In this document: piece after piece, positions 1 to 11,237 of the stretch
Position numbering within the stretch: the stretch's first letter is position 1
Layout of the letters: each line of letters starts with the position of its first letter
Assembly (NCBI GenBank): GCA_009823505.1
Contig: VZQC01005710.1
Location: 1,010,396 to 1,074,395, forward strand
Direction of reading: 5' to 3'
Length of the DNA: 64,000 nucleotides
From: Rhizomys pruinosus
Taxonomy: Eukaryota; Chordata; Mammalia; Rodentia; Spalacidae
Notes under the pieces: generated by a model
Seen by the model: only the letters and a program-made list of their open reading frames with translations
The model's database searches: none
What the model was told of the DNA's origin: nothing
Position numbers and translations under genes: made by a program

Positions 1-850
1 TGACTATAGTCCTGTAGTATAGTTTGAAGTCTGGTATAAAAATCCCCCCCTGTATTGCACTTTTCGCTCAGGGTTGCTTTCGTTATTCAGGATCTTTTGT
101 TTTTCCATATGAAATTAAGGACTTTTTTTCCAAGCCTGTGAAGAAACTCTTGGAGATTTTAATTGGGATCGCATTGAATCTGTATATTAGTTTGGGTAGA
201 ATGGACATTTTTACTATGTTAATTTTCCCAATCCATGAGCATGGGAGGTCTTACCATCTTCTGATGTCTTCTTCAATTTCCTTCTTCAGGGGTTTAAAGG
301 TTTTTTGTAGAGATCTTTAGTGTCTTTGGTTAGGTTTGTTCCTAGGTATCTTATTGTTTTTGAGGCTATCGTGAGTGGGAAGGTCTCCTTGTATCCCTTC
401 TTCAGTTGCTTGTTTGTTGGTATAAAGAAAGGCTAATGATTTTTCTAAGTTAATTTTGTATCCTGTATTCCACTTTATTGAAATTCTAAATCTTTTCTAG
501 GACCTTTCTGGTGGAGTTTTAGCATCCCTTAGGTAAACAATCATATCATCAGCAAATAGGGATAGCTTGACTTCCTCTTTTCCAATTAGTACTCCTTTAA
601 TTTCCTTTTCTTGCCTTATTGCCCTAGTAAGTGTTTCAAGCACTATATTGAAGAGGAGTGGTGACAGGGGGCAGCCTGCCGAGTTCCTACCTTTAAGGGG
701 AATGCTTCTGACTCTTCTCCATTTAGGATGATGTTGGCTGTGGGTTTCCTGTATATAGCTTTGATTACATTGTGGAATGATCCCTCCAAACCAATTCCCT
801 CTAGGACTTTAAGCATGAGGGGTGCTGGATTTTGTCAAAAGCTTTTCCTA
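1..850 (-). mobile_element. LINE-1 ORF2 fragment (reverse transcriptase region), truncated by the window edge
   Basis: The minus strand reads as the reverse-transcriptase part of L1 ORF2. It aligns by eye with the better preserved L1 copy at about 48,660-49,505, in the same order and orientation. The codons for the FADD polymerase motif can be seen near 544-555. Frames are broken by single-base indels, so no long ORF survives. The copy stops abruptly near 850, within the region coding for the middle of the RT domain. It is a dead fragment. Confidence 0.9.
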
Positions 851-1240
851 GCTTTTTCACGTGAGTTCTGAAGCTCCAACACAGGACCCTGTCTTGCATG
901 GCCCACACTTTATTGCTTAAGGCATCTCTCAGGCTCTGGTACTTTGAAGTTTGCATCTGAATTGTCTCCTGGGCTAGAGGTTGCCAGTCTAATCCTCAGT
1001 GTGAGGTTGGTGTGTACTGGAGGTGGTGGCTTGCAGTCTTCTCTATGATTATGAGGGACGTCAGCTGACAGATGATCATGTGTTGTTCAACTAGGATATT
1101 TGACATTTACTTTCAATATATTTTCCAATTTGATGCATTCAAATTATGAGGGGTGTATCAGGACCTGGCCTATTATAAGTCAAGGCTTATCTGCATCTGT
1201 CCATGTGATTTATACAACCAGGATGCAAAATAATCTATGC
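851..1240. other. Unclassified non-coding interval
   Basis: This stretch between two L1 pieces matches none of the repeats I recognise in the window. I see no coding pattern in it. Confidence 0.5.
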
Positions 1241-1575
1241 AGGCTTTTTTTTTTAAATCAAATAACCCAATTATTTATTGTTATTATTTTAAGCCAATTT
1301 TTATTGAAGCTTTGTGCATTTCATACAAAATTTCCAATCAAGTCTAGACCCATCATCCATTCCTTGTCCCACCCCACCAGAGCTCATGCATTCTGCCAAA
1401 CATGCTTTTCATTTTTTCCTCAGTCTGTTTTGAAATTGTCGATGCAGAAGTTTACTGTTTTGAGCAGAAGTTCACTGTTTCAGTCAGTTCTTTGATTCAG
1501 TCTTGTTGGTGGTGGTGGTGGTTGTGTTCCTTCCAATCTGCATCACTCCAAAATATGCATATATGCATGCCACAT
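1241..1575 (-). mobile_element. LINE-1 3' UTR fragment
   Basis: An A/T-rich tail (read as T-rich on the plus strand) is followed by the L1 3' UTR signature that also occurs at 34,270-34,550 and 47,240-47,520. Shared parts include the TCTAGACCCAT block, CATGCATTCTGCCAAACATG and the GTTTTGAGCAGAAGTTCACTG block. Only the 3' end is present, so this is a 5'-truncated insertion. Confidence 0.85.
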
Positions 1576-1809
1576 ATATCTTTTAGCATCTTCAGCTTAT
1601 GATTTCTTTTTTTTTAATTAGGCTGAAACGTGTCATATGCAGGCTTTAAATGGCCCTCTGGAAACAAGGAACATTGAGGTTGTAACACCTAGGCCAGGCT
1701 TAGCTGATCCCATTACTCAAAGGATTTATCAGGGCAGAGAGTTCAAGTAGTCCCTTCTCTCTAGAGCACTCAAATGCAGAAACCTAGCACTTAAGAAATG
1801 ATAATTATG

Positions 1810-2053
1810 GGGGCTGGAGAGATGGCCTGGCACCGACCACTCTTACAGAGGACCCGGGTTTGATCCCCAGCACCCACATGGTGGCTGAGAACCGTCTGAA
1901 ACTCCAATTTCAGGAGAACTCCAGTTCCAAGGGAATCCGATACCTTCTTCTGATGTCCGCAGCATTGAATGACATGGGTGCACAGACCTACATGCAGACA
2001 GTACATTCATACACATACAGAAATAAATAAAAAATTAAAAAAAGTTAAAAGAA
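1810..2053 (+). mobile_element. B2-type SINE
   Basis: The tRNA-derived head starts GGGGCTGGAGAGATGG and carries a B-box-like GGTTTGATCCCCAGC. The body is followed by an A-rich tail. It is flanked by direct repeats AAGAAATGATAATTATG at 1793-1809 and 2054-2070, which are target-site duplications. A B1 follows directly after the right-hand duplication. Confidence 0.95.
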
Positions 2054-2070
2054 AAGAAATGATAATTATG

Positions 2071-2229
2071 CAGCCAGGTGTGGTGGCACACGCCTTTAAT
2101 CCTACCACTTGGGAGGCAGAGGCAGGTGGATCTCTGTGAGTTCAAGGCTAGCCTGGTCTACATAGCGAGTTCCAGTACAGTTGGAGCTACACGGAGACCC
2201 TGTCTCAAAAAGACCAAAAAATAAATAAA
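2071..2229 (+). mobile_element. B1 SINE
   Basis: This is a 7SL-derived B1 monomer. It has the usual order: GTGGTGGCACACGCC, a TTTAATCCTACCACTTGGGA block, GGCAGAGGCAGG and a CTCAAAAA tail. A third, slightly mutated copy of the upstream target duplication (AGAAACGATAATTAC, 2230-2244) closes it. It therefore inserted at the same site as the preceding B2. Confidence 0.95.
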
Positions 2230-2244
2230 AGAAACGATAATTAC

Positions 2245-4711
2245 AAAAGAAAAACATGCTCTTGGGTGCCATGACTCCTGCCGTGTACAAGAACACAACA
2301 TACCCAAACCCTGCTCTGTCACATGATCAAATCAAAGCTTCACTCAGGGAGAGATACGCAGCACTAATTTCCTAGAACAATATGATTTCCATCTATAGCC
2401 AGGAGTGAGGGTGAAGTTAGAGGCAGGCCTCAAGACAGGAGGGGAGTGTCGGTGCCTGGGGCCCCATGCGGAGACAAAGTCTGCCCTGTTGTGGTTGATC
2501 TCTAAGCCTATAAGCTCTTTATGATTGGTTATTCAACTTTCTGTACATTTAACTTTAATTGTACCAAATGCACAGACAAGAACAAAAGAGTGTAAACTCT
2601 GATTTCATTTGTTGTTGTTTGATGATGCTAGGAAAGGAGCCCAGGACCTCCTGCCTGCTCTGCACTGTGTCCTTAGCCCTGATTACTGCCAAGTAATTGT
2701 TATTACTACTTCATTTTCTAGAGTGGCCCACTTTCAAACAATGCTGGAAGCAGACTGTGGAAATGCAGTTGTTCTTACAACCATATCCTTGGGCTGGATA
2801 GCAGGCAAGAGGGAACAAGGATTTGTCCTGAGAGAGGATAGCACTGGCCCAGCACAGAGTGCCTGCCCTCCACATTGAAGTCCCCTGTGTCCTGAGGTCA
2901 GCATTTCAGGATGGGCTGGTGGAGTTTTGGGGCACTCTGATGGAAACAGCCTTCTGTGCTCAGTGCAACGTCCAGGAACCCAGAAACATGCTGTCCTTGC
3001 AAGCACCGGAAACACATCACCCCACCCTCTCCAGTGTTGACTGGAGACCAAGAAGGAAGATGTATAAAGGAGAAATGGGGAGGAACAGGAGAGGAGCAGG
3101 GACTCTCCTCCCCACCACCCCAAAGCAGTCTGTTTGCTTTCTCCCTTTTCTCCCCCGTCCTCTCTCTCCTCCACGTCCTTCTCCATCTTCAAAGCCTCAA
3201 GGAAGAGTTGATAATGCATCATGCAGAGGAATTACTCAGATAAGGTTTTGAGCAAGGTTTCAGAAGCACAAAAAATTTATTATCTATTTCCTAAACATGG
3301 GAATAATTAGATCACTCCAGATAACTAATGACATGTTTTCAGAAGTCCTGAGTAGTGGATAAGCTAATATTTGTACAGTTGACCTTAAAAGTGAGACAGC
3401 TAGTTAGCTCTTGGAAAGAAGCCCAGCAAGATGCCAATGATTAAAGGATTTAGGAGTGCTGTGTGGAAAAGAACTTTCAGAATTCTTTGAAAAACATGCT
3501 TTCCGTTTTGTAAATCACTATGCTGTAGTCGCTGCAGAATTATTCTTTGACAGTATAATTATACTTGAATCGTATAGCAATTATGTGTTCAGCTATAATT
3601 AAGGGGAAATCCAGTAGCCAATCCGCTACCATCAGCGTGCAGTGCCAAGACCGTGGGTCCCGTCGTCCAGACTTCTCTTTCCTTTCAGCCACTGGGAACC
3701 TTCAGCTGTACTCGAGTATCCACAGTGATGGAGTGGGACTCCCTCAAAGGCATTCAGACTCTCAAATACCCACGCCCCCAAAGAAACAAGCACTGTCTGT
3801 CAAAACCTAGCTAGTGGCTATTTCATAAAATGTTGTGAAGGGAATTTTAGGAAAATATTCCCGGTTAGGCCATCGGTTCCCTGAAGACAATGAGGTCCAC
3901 AGAGAAGGAGGAAGTACTTTGTAGAGGGCTGGGTGGCCGTGGGAGCCTTGTCCAAATTCTCCTGGGATGGTCTCACTGAGAACTGTTCCTTTCTTTCTGC
4001 TCTAAATGTTAAGTGATTCAGACTGGAAACCTCAGTCCAGCACTACCAGACCATGAAAGGGTGGCTCATCTGGGAGGCCGGTTCTCCTCCTGCTCCACCC
4101 TTCGCTTACAGACTGGGCTGCCTGGGCTCCCAGGACTCTGTACCACACTCCCCTTTCTGATGAGATACTTAAGAAGCACTCACTAACATATGAAAACATG
4201 TCACATCCACCATAATTATTAATCCCCATATGGACATCCACCATGTCTAACACACTGTTGTGGCAGATGGTCACATCCCAAGTTGGAGAGCTAGAGTCTG
4301 GACAACGGTGCTGCATGGCCTAACAGGCTCAGTATTCACTAATCTACATTCTCATGGTGGGGGTGGTCAGCCATTTCTGCCCTTGAAGGCAGGACCAAAC
4401 TCACCTCCAGGGAGATGGGAAGAGCTGGAGAAAGAGTTGCCTGAGGGGGTGCAGGTGACCCAGAGAGCACCCAGAGGGACCCTCACAATAATGGCTGAAA
4501 TGCTACAAGTCAGCTGCCTAGGGAAGAAAAGTTTGCCTATTCCTGAGGCTTAGTTCTCTTACTGTAGCTTTCGTAAACTACCAACACGACAGGACGAATA
4601 CATAGAGATGTGCACTTTCCTTCACGACTCTCTCAGTTCTCTGTAAGGGGGGATTTGTATTCACCTGAATCTTACAGGTCACCCTGTGTGGTGAGCTTTC
4701 AGCATACAGGC
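2245..4711. other. Mostly single-copy non-coding DNA
   Basis: No recognised repeat, RNA gene or convincing exon. The open frames here are short and unlike any family I know. A pyrimidine-rich run lies near 3,100-3,190. The part at 3,245-3,600 is A/T-rich and low in CpG. Confidence 0.5.
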
Positions 4712-5045
4712 TGCCCTAGTTTGCGTTCCGTTGCTGTGATAAACACCAAGAACAGAAGCCACTTGATGAGGAAAGGGTTCATATCAGCTCCCAGGTCACC
4801 GTCCATCACTGAGGGTGAAAGCAGAGACCAAAGAGGAATGCTGCTTACTGGCTTGCTTCCGCAGGCTCGCTCAGCCCGCTACCTTTCTTACACAGGGATG
4901 GCACCGTCCACAGTGGGCCAGGCTCTCCTACATCAATGACCGATTAAGAAAATGCCCCCTCCATTCCCCCCCCCCCACATGTCCACAGGCCACTCTGAAC
5001 TGGGAATTTCTTCAGCTGAGGTTCCTTCGCCCCAGGTGACTCTGG
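4712..5045 (+). mobile_element. Older rodent interspersed repeat (family uncertain, MaLR- or URR1-like)
   Basis: It begins CTAGTTTGCGTTCCGTTGCTGTGATAA-like and runs through a GCTGCTTACTGGCTTGCTTCC block, a GGGATGGCACC block and a closing TCAGCTGAGGTTCC. The same order of blocks occurs at 11,770-12,290. The reverse complement of its start resembles the end of the element at 29,520-29,880. The family name is my inference only. A C-run lies at 4,967-4,977. Confidence 0.6.
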
Positions 5046-6770
5046 GCTTACAGGGAGTTGATGACTGAAGGTAATGACAGAAGCGAGAGTTCCTTAGTTT
5101 TGTTAAAGGAGCAGGTGTGTGTCATTTGTTTTTATAGTTTCCAAGAATCTACAGTCCCTTAAACCCTCCACGTCACTCATCTGAGGGTGGAGCAAAGCCT
5201 CAAGAACCAGACCTTTTCTTTCCCAGCATCCTTTGTGTTAAGATGAGTCACGTGATCAGATTCCACGTATCTGAGGTGGCCTCACCTGAGGCCTGTGCAG
5301 AGGGTAGGTCCGTCGGGGGAGGGTGCTGACATTGCAGCTGCTTCTGCTGCTCTGCCCCTGACCTAGCAGCAAACGCTGGTCAGAAGCAAGGCAGCTGCTG
5401 CTAAGGTAAAGTCTAACCAGTGAGGCACATTGCCTTTCTCCCCACTCTGTGGAGTGGTGTCATACCAGCTGGCCATCCAGTCCCTGTCACCACCTTGGCT
5501 CCAGTCTCAGCCTGAAGGTCTTGGCTGAATGGTCCTCTGGTATGTTGCAGGCAGATCTTCACCTCCACAGGTCGCTTTGCATGAGATTTTCAGGGAAGAG
5601 CTGGACAGATGGGCCTGAGCCTGGGAAGGGCCCGAGATAGATGGGACAAGGTCTGGACCCGGGGCTTTACCATGCATTTGCTGCTGTCTGTCCATTTTAA
5701 GCACTGTGTGCAGGAACATTTTTATCCTAATGAAAACTGCATTACCCAGAATCATTTGTTAAACTTTTGTTGTTTGGCCTTATTAAGAAACAAATATGTC
5801 CAAATGTTTATTCTTCAGCATTCAAAAGACATGAGGTTCACAGGAGATCTTTGGTGATATTACAGGCTCTGGGGAGCTCACCAAGCCTATCTGGGGATGT
5901 GCCAGAGCTTCCGGAAGCTGGATTTTATCCAGGCATCTCTCATCTGAAGTGCCTGGACCCTTGCAGCCTGTATGGCTTCATCTAAGAACTTTTCCTCCCT
6001 TTCCTGAGATAGCTGCTGTGTTATATAGTCATTTAACTCAGACTGACAGAGCAGCAGATCATCCAGTCTACCCACAGTGTGTGAAAGTGGGCTGGCTGGG
6101 TGCTGAAGAAGCAGATACTGCTCTGTGGGCAGCGGGAGGGAAAGATGGTGTTTAATGGGTCTGCTGTGGAGGAAAGCCTAGGAGGAGTCAGAAATGATAA
6201 AAGAAGAGAAGGCTCAGGAGAGGAGCTGGTACAGAATTACCTTCCGCCCTGAGAGGGGCTACTTAGGAGAGATAGCCATGGGTTTCAAATCCCCAGAACA
6301 AAGAGGGTTTCTGACTGATAGCTTTTCAGAGGGGTGACAGGAAGTTCCATACCAGTGACTTAGCCTGGCCTGGCCTGGGCACCAGAGCAGGCATTAAATA
6401 GAGCCATAAATGTTTCTTGAAGCAACAGGATATGGGGGATGGGCTTGCTTCCTCCACTCACACCCTCCACCACCCCCACACAGGCCTGAGTGCTCTACCT
6501 GTCTCACCAGGGGCCTGTCAGTTCTTCCCTCTAAGGTACAGGCTGCACAGGGGTGTGGCCTGGTTTCTCCCAGACTGCAACACTAAACTCTAGTTGGAGC
6601 ACAGAGGCAGGCTCATGACCTCATGACAGAGGGAGCTGTTAAGATTTTGCAGTCAGGTCACCCCACTTCTCGTATGTTCAGGTGTCTGTGTGTCCCCATT
6701 AAGAGCCCCTTGTTTCTGGAGTTAACCAGATCTGAAAACTGCAAGTCCCGTCCCGTCCCATCCCCCACCT
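5046..6770. other. Single-copy interval with one coding-like short frame
   Basis: No repeat recognised. A minus-strand frame at 5,887-6,075 has unusually protein-like composition and is listed separately. The rest shows no coding pattern. Confidence 0.45.
5887..6075 (-). other. Coding-like short open frame, possible exon or decayed gene piece
   Basis: The 62-residue minus-strand frame is rich in Glu, Gln, Leu, Ala and Arg, with the spacing of an amphipathic helix or coiled coil (for example LSQEREEKFLDEAIQAARVQ). A pyrimidine-rich stretch ending in CAG lies within the first third of the frame and could be a splice acceptor. A GTGAGC donor-like site follows shortly after the stop codon. I do not recognise the protein. 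It could be an exon, a pseudogene piece or chance. Confidence 0.2.
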
Positions 6771-6788
6771 CCACACACACACACACAC

Positions 6789-6864
<76 letters not shown>
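6771..6864. repeat. (CA)n microsatellite
   Basis: About 46 uninterrupted dinucleotides with a single G interruption near 6,793. Read in any frame it gives spurious Thr-His or Cys-Val open frames on both strands. Confidence 0.99.
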
Positions 6865-6865
<1 letters not shown>

Positions 6866-7284
6866 AGGAAGGGAGCTGTGGGCACTCAGCCTCCTTAAAG
6901 GTGCAGATCTGAGGTGGAAGCTGAGACTCTCATTGGCGGGAGCTGAACCGCGGGTTGCCTGGTTAGCAAGTCCAAGCTGGTTGGCCCTGGGCTGCAGACA
7001 AAAGCAAGGCTGGGCAGGGAGGTCTGGTCCCGAAGGAGACCATCGTGGGAAATAGTGCACTCTCATGCACAGGGAATGGGTTTGTAGGTGGCATTGTTTT
7101 TAATGAAAGCCAGTGTACCCTGTCTCTGGGAATGGTCATTGCTTCCACTGAATCCCACTTCCAGGATCCTACTAAGAAATCAGTCAGAGCCCCAGGCAAA
7201 GCTCAAACGTCAGCTGTTTACTTCTGCTCTCTCCAAATCAAAAACTTTATAAAATCAGAGATTGGGCATGACCTATGTAATTTT

Positions 7285-7513
7285 TTAAAATATTTATTTA
7301 TTTATTTTTGTATGTGTATGAATGTACTGTCTGCATGCAGGTCTGTGCACCCGTGTCGTGCAATGCCGGGGAGGTCAGAAGAGGGCGTCGGATTCCCCTG
7401 GAACTGGAGTCAAAGACAGTTCTCAGCTGCCATGTGGGGTGCTGGGGATTGAACCCGGGTCCTCTGCAAGAGCGGTTGGCGCTCTTAACTGCTAGGCCAT
7501 CTCTCCAGCCCCT
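7285..7513 (-). mobile_element. B2-type SINE
   Basis: A reverse-oriented B2 that ends (plus strand) in CCATCTCTCCAGCCCC. It is flanked by direct repeats ATGACCTATGTAATTT at 7268-7283 and ATGACCTATGCAATTT at 7514-7529, one base apart. Several CpGs are kept, which suggests a fairly young copy. Confidence 0.95.
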
Positions 7514-7544
7514 ATGACCTATGCAATTTAAAGAGTGGAGGTGA

Positions 7545-7696
7545 GCGGCTGATGAGAAGGCTCACCGGGTAAGACAAGTGGTTGGTCTGAGTTCAATCCC
7601 TGGAATTTACACAGTACAAAAAAAGAACTGACTCCTGTAAGTTGTGCTCTGACCTCCACATGCACACGGTGACACACAACTAAATCATTAAGTAAG
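7545..7696 (+). mobile_element. Old B3/B4-like SINE fragment
   Basis: A degraded tRNA-type SINE body with GAGTTCAATCCCTGG and a GCTCTGACCTCCACATGCAC block. It lies between two younger B2 copies and is cut at its 3' end by the next one. Confidence 0.6.
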
Positions 7697-7710
7697 GTAA
7701 TTCAATTTTT

Positions 7711-7950
7711 TAAAATTTTATTTATTTTTGTATGTGTATGAATGTACTGTCTGCATGCAGGTCTGTGCACCCGCGTCGTGCAATGCCTCAGAGGTCAGAG
7801 AGGGTGTCGGATTCCCCTGGAACTGGAGTTCTCCTGGAATTGGAGTTACAAACGGTTCTTAGCCGCCATGTGGGTGCTGGGGATCGAACCTGGGTCCTCT
7901 GCAAGAGCAGTTGGCGCTCTTAACCGCTAGGCTACCTCTCCAGCCCCCCA
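7711..7950 (-). mobile_element. B2-type SINE
   Basis: Reverse B2 with direct repeats GTAATTCAATTTTT at 7697-7710 and 7951-7964. It closely resembles the copy at 7,285-7,513. Confidence 0.95.
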
Positions 7951-8080
7951 GTAATTCAATTTTTAAACGACTAGAGATGACTGAGGAATTATAATTTAAC
8001 TTTTCTATGATATTAGAAATCGCTCGTGAAGTAATGTGGGGCAAAAAATTAAAAAAAAAATTTTTAAATCCTTAAGTACT

Positions 8081-8246
8081 TTGTTTTGTTTTGTTTGTTT
8101 GTTTTGTTTTTTTGAGACAAGATCTCCCGGTGGCCCCAGCTGGCCTGGAACTCACTATGTAGACCAGGCTAGCCTCAGTCTCACATAAATCCACCTGCCT
8201 CTGCCTCCCCAGTGCTGGGATTAAAGGTGTGTGCCACCTCACCCAG
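8081..8246 (-). mobile_element. B1 SINE
   Basis: Reverse B1 with a T-rich (TTTG)n tail on the plus strand, then GAGACAAGATCTCCC, AACTCACTATGTAGACCAGG, and an end at the GTGTGTGCCACC block. Confidence 0.95.
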
Positions 8247-8286
8247 TTATTTTATATGAAACAAAATAACATTAAGAATTATTCTT

Positions 8287-8541
8287 GGGGCTGGAGAGAT
8301 GGCCTAGCGGTTAAGAGTGCTGACCGCTCTTACAGAGGACCCGGGTTCGATCCCCAGCACCCACATGGCGGCCGAGAACCGTCTGAAACTCCAATTCCAG
8401 GAGAACTCCAGTTCCAGGGGAATCCAACACCCTCTTCTGACCTCCGCGGCATTGCACGACATGGGTGCACAAACCTGCATGCAGACAGTACATTCATACA
8501 CATACATAAATAAATAAAATTTTAAAAAAAAGTTAAAAAAA
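8287..8541 (+). mobile_element. B2-type SINE (young, CpG-rich)
   Basis: A full head-to-tail B2 with intact GGTTCGATCCCCAGC B box and many CpGs. Direct repeats AAGAATTATTCT lie at 8274-8285 and 8542-8553. A B1 sits directly after the right repeat. Confidence 0.96.
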
Positions 8542-8553
8542 AAGAATTATTCT

Positions 8554-8714
8554 GCCGGGCATGGTGGTACATGCCTTTAATCCTAGCACTTGGGAGGCAG
8601 AGGCAGGCAGATCTCTATGAGTTCAAGGCCACCCTGGTCTACAGAGTGAGCTCCAGGCCAGCTGGGACTAAAGGGGAGACCCTGTCTCAAAAATACCTAA
8701 AAAAAAAAAAAAGA
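8554..8714 (+). mobile_element. B1 SINE
   Basis: A complete B1 starting GCCGGGCATGGTGGTACATG with an A-rich tail. It is closed by a third copy of AAGAATTATTCT at 8715-8726. As at 1.8-2.2 kb, a B2 and a B1 share one target sequence. Confidence 0.96.
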
Positions 8715-8898
8715 AAGAATTATTCTATCTGGCTAATGGGATTGTTGGTTATTAACTGTATTTTCCAAAATCTCTGTGGTGAGATTTTGTAGAGAGATGG
8801 TGAAATTCTCACTAGGGAACATTTTAAGGTTTTAGAATAAAAGAAAATATCTATAAAGATGACTCTCCATAGTACTGATCTCAGAACTAAAAAGAAAA

Positions 8899-9086
8899 TG
8901 TGGGCTGACAAGATGGCTCAGCAGGTAAAATGCTTGCTGCTCAACCCTGATGACCTGAGCTCTATCCCCAGAACCCACATGGAAAAGTCAGATTCAGTGA
9001 CCTGCATATGTAATCCCAGAACTCCAACAGCGAGGACAAGATGATTGTCCAAAAGCCTGTGAGCCAGCTAGCCTGGAGTAGATAGC

Positions 9087-9088
<2 letters not shown>
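8899..9088 (+). mobile_element. B4/RSINE1-like SINE
   Basis: A tRNA-like head (GGCTGACAAGATGGCTCAGC) is followed by GATGACCTGAGCTCTATCCC and then a B1-like half with TGTAATCCCAGAACTCC. This order is characteristic of B4-type composite SINEs. It ends in a (GA)n run. Confidence 0.75.

Positions 9089-9136
<48 letters not shown>
9089..9136. repeat. (GA)n microsatellite
   Basis: About 24 GA units at the 3' end of the B4-like SINE. It may have grown from that element's tail. Confidence 0.98.
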
Positions 9137-9138
<2 letters not shown>

Positions 9139-11237
9139 CATCAGTGTGCCATGCCCAAACTTACATTACAGTAGTTTGGTTACTAAAAGAGATGTCGCAG
9201 TCTGGACCCTTTCCATCTGCCCCCTGTGGTCACCCAGGATAGGAGCCTTCAGTGAACTTCACCCAGGACAGAAGTCATGGTTTCTCCAGGATATGGAATT
9301 CCCGTAGCCTTTGTGATTCATGTTATCTGTAAACCACCGACTGATTACCACTTATGTGTTCTGTGCTTCTTGCTTGCATTTGTCCAGGGGTATAAAGGAC
9401 CCCAAAGGCTCAGTAAAGCTTCTGACTCCTTTATGGAACAGTCTGTAGGTTAGCCTACTAGTGGGTTAGCCCAGTAGCATGAAATAAACTCCTTCTCCAC
9501 ACCTGACTTTGGCTTTGGTCATGAGATTTTTTTTTTCCATAAAAACATCATGCACACACACAATAATAAAATAACAAAAATTTTAAGGAAATGTATCAAT
9601 TTTGAGGTTTGGTCAAAAGCAGAACAAAGAAAAAGAAAGGTAACAAGACCCACAAGAAGGACAGAGATGGTGGAGACACACACAGCAGCAGAGCTGGAAG
9701 GAAAACATTGACAGCAGAAGACAAGGTGGCAATCCCTTAAGATGTGTAAGAAGCCATCTAAAGGAACAGACTCTAGGACTCACAGGTGAAGGTCTCAGGG
9801 CAGCAGCAGAGGCACACCAGTAGTCTGTGTGAACTTGAACCCCCACATGGCCTGCTCCTGCTGTCCAGAGGACTTTGAGCACACCACCAGCCCCTGTTTC
9901 CCTTGCCCCCAACTGCAGGAAGTACCACTAAAGACCTCCAGAGTTGTTGTGGGATTCTTAACACTGGCACAGTAATGGATATGAATTTCCTTTCCTTTCA
10001 GGTGTGAAACAATGTGGGGAGAGTTGATCAGGTACACAGGGGAAAGGGCTGGGGTGCAGCTGTGACCAGATGTCACTGTTTTCCAAACAGAAATAACATT
10101 TGGGAACATCACTCACATTGCCCCTCTGGGAGTCCTGGGGGATGCAACAGGGTCTCTGTAAACTGTAAGGCCACTTTCAACATGCAAAGTCATATTTATG
10201 AGCAATGGTTGTATTTTTCACATGTGCATGAAGAATTTCTTAATACATTTTAAGGTCAGAAGATGTGAATCTGTATTTATGGCACCAATATAATAAACTC
10301 TCATGTCAGTCATTTATCTTAAAGCTAGAGAAAGTCCACTGTCTTCAGATGCTCTCTTGAATAATATTTATAAAATATGGAATAAATAATTCAATAGTTA
10401 AATGATTTGTAAAACACGAGAAATAAAATACTATCTGTTGAAGTAAGATTATAATAATAAGTCAAGCCATGTCTTGAAAAATATAATTGAAGATAAAGAG
10501 TTGGATGTAAAGTTAATTTATGGGTTTTGAGGAGAAAAAAATCACAAAAAGTTCAAAAATTTTGGTAATGAAAAGTTTTTAAAATATATATCCAGAGAGA
10601 CTGAGATGAAATATTCTCAAAATATCAAATGTATATATTGACTCACAGAAATTGATGAGAAGAATTAAAGACTCAGTAGGCAAAGGATTTCAACCCACGG
10701 GGCATTCCTTACCTGCTAATTGATTCAAAGGCAAACAGGGTTCAAATCAAGTCCTGTGCGTTCTCCTGCTTCTCTAAGCTCTGGAATGCTGAGCCCTCAG
10801 GGCACAGCGGTGCTCCAGTTCCCTAACCTATTTGCAGACGGGGACCCAGTCACAAGGAGGTGAGACCACTGCTGCCACGTAGCCGGGAAAGGGCACAACC
10901 TAGGTCTGTTCTCTCGTAGTCCTTCTGTCCCGTGACTGAAGTCCAGGAAGGAGATCATCTGAGACCACGCAGAAGTAACTGATGAGGCGGGGATGCTGGA
11001 ATCAGTGGCGCTCCGACCGAAGAGCTTTCTAATCGCCTGTTTCCTCTAGAACCAAGCCAACACCGAGCGCTTAGTACGTAAGTGAAAACCCAGAGTACAT
11101 AATGGCTGTGTTCACAGTGATGTGTGCATGACAGCTAAAGGAGGACGTGTGCTGTTTGCAGGGACGTGTGTATGCATGCAGACAGGTAAGGACCAGTGAC
11201 CTGTCTGTGTATCCAGATAAGTGAGGGCCAGAAGTCT
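9137..11237. other. Mostly single-copy non-coding DNA
   Basis: At 9,390-9,510 a TATAAA is followed about 90 bases later by AATAAA, an order seen in LTR ends, but I cannot place it in a family. The stretch 10,255-10,640 is very A/T-rich. No gene is seen. Confidence 0.45.

Noticed and set aside
2734..3222. Minus-strand open frame of 162 codons
   Set aside because: Overlaps open frames on the plus strand, has low-complexity Glu/Gly stretches from a pyrimidine-rich tract, and no recognisable domain.
6623..6898. Thr-His and Cys-Val repeat proteins
   Set aside because: These are translations of the (CA)n microsatellite.
7308..7930. Repeated small proteins reading MYVYECTVCMQVCAP and similar
   Set aside because: These are translations of the B2 SINE and recur at every B2 copy in the window.
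9390..9510. TATAAA followed by AATAAA, possible LTR
   Set aside because: No LTR borders, no target duplication and no second copy in the window. The order can occur by chance.
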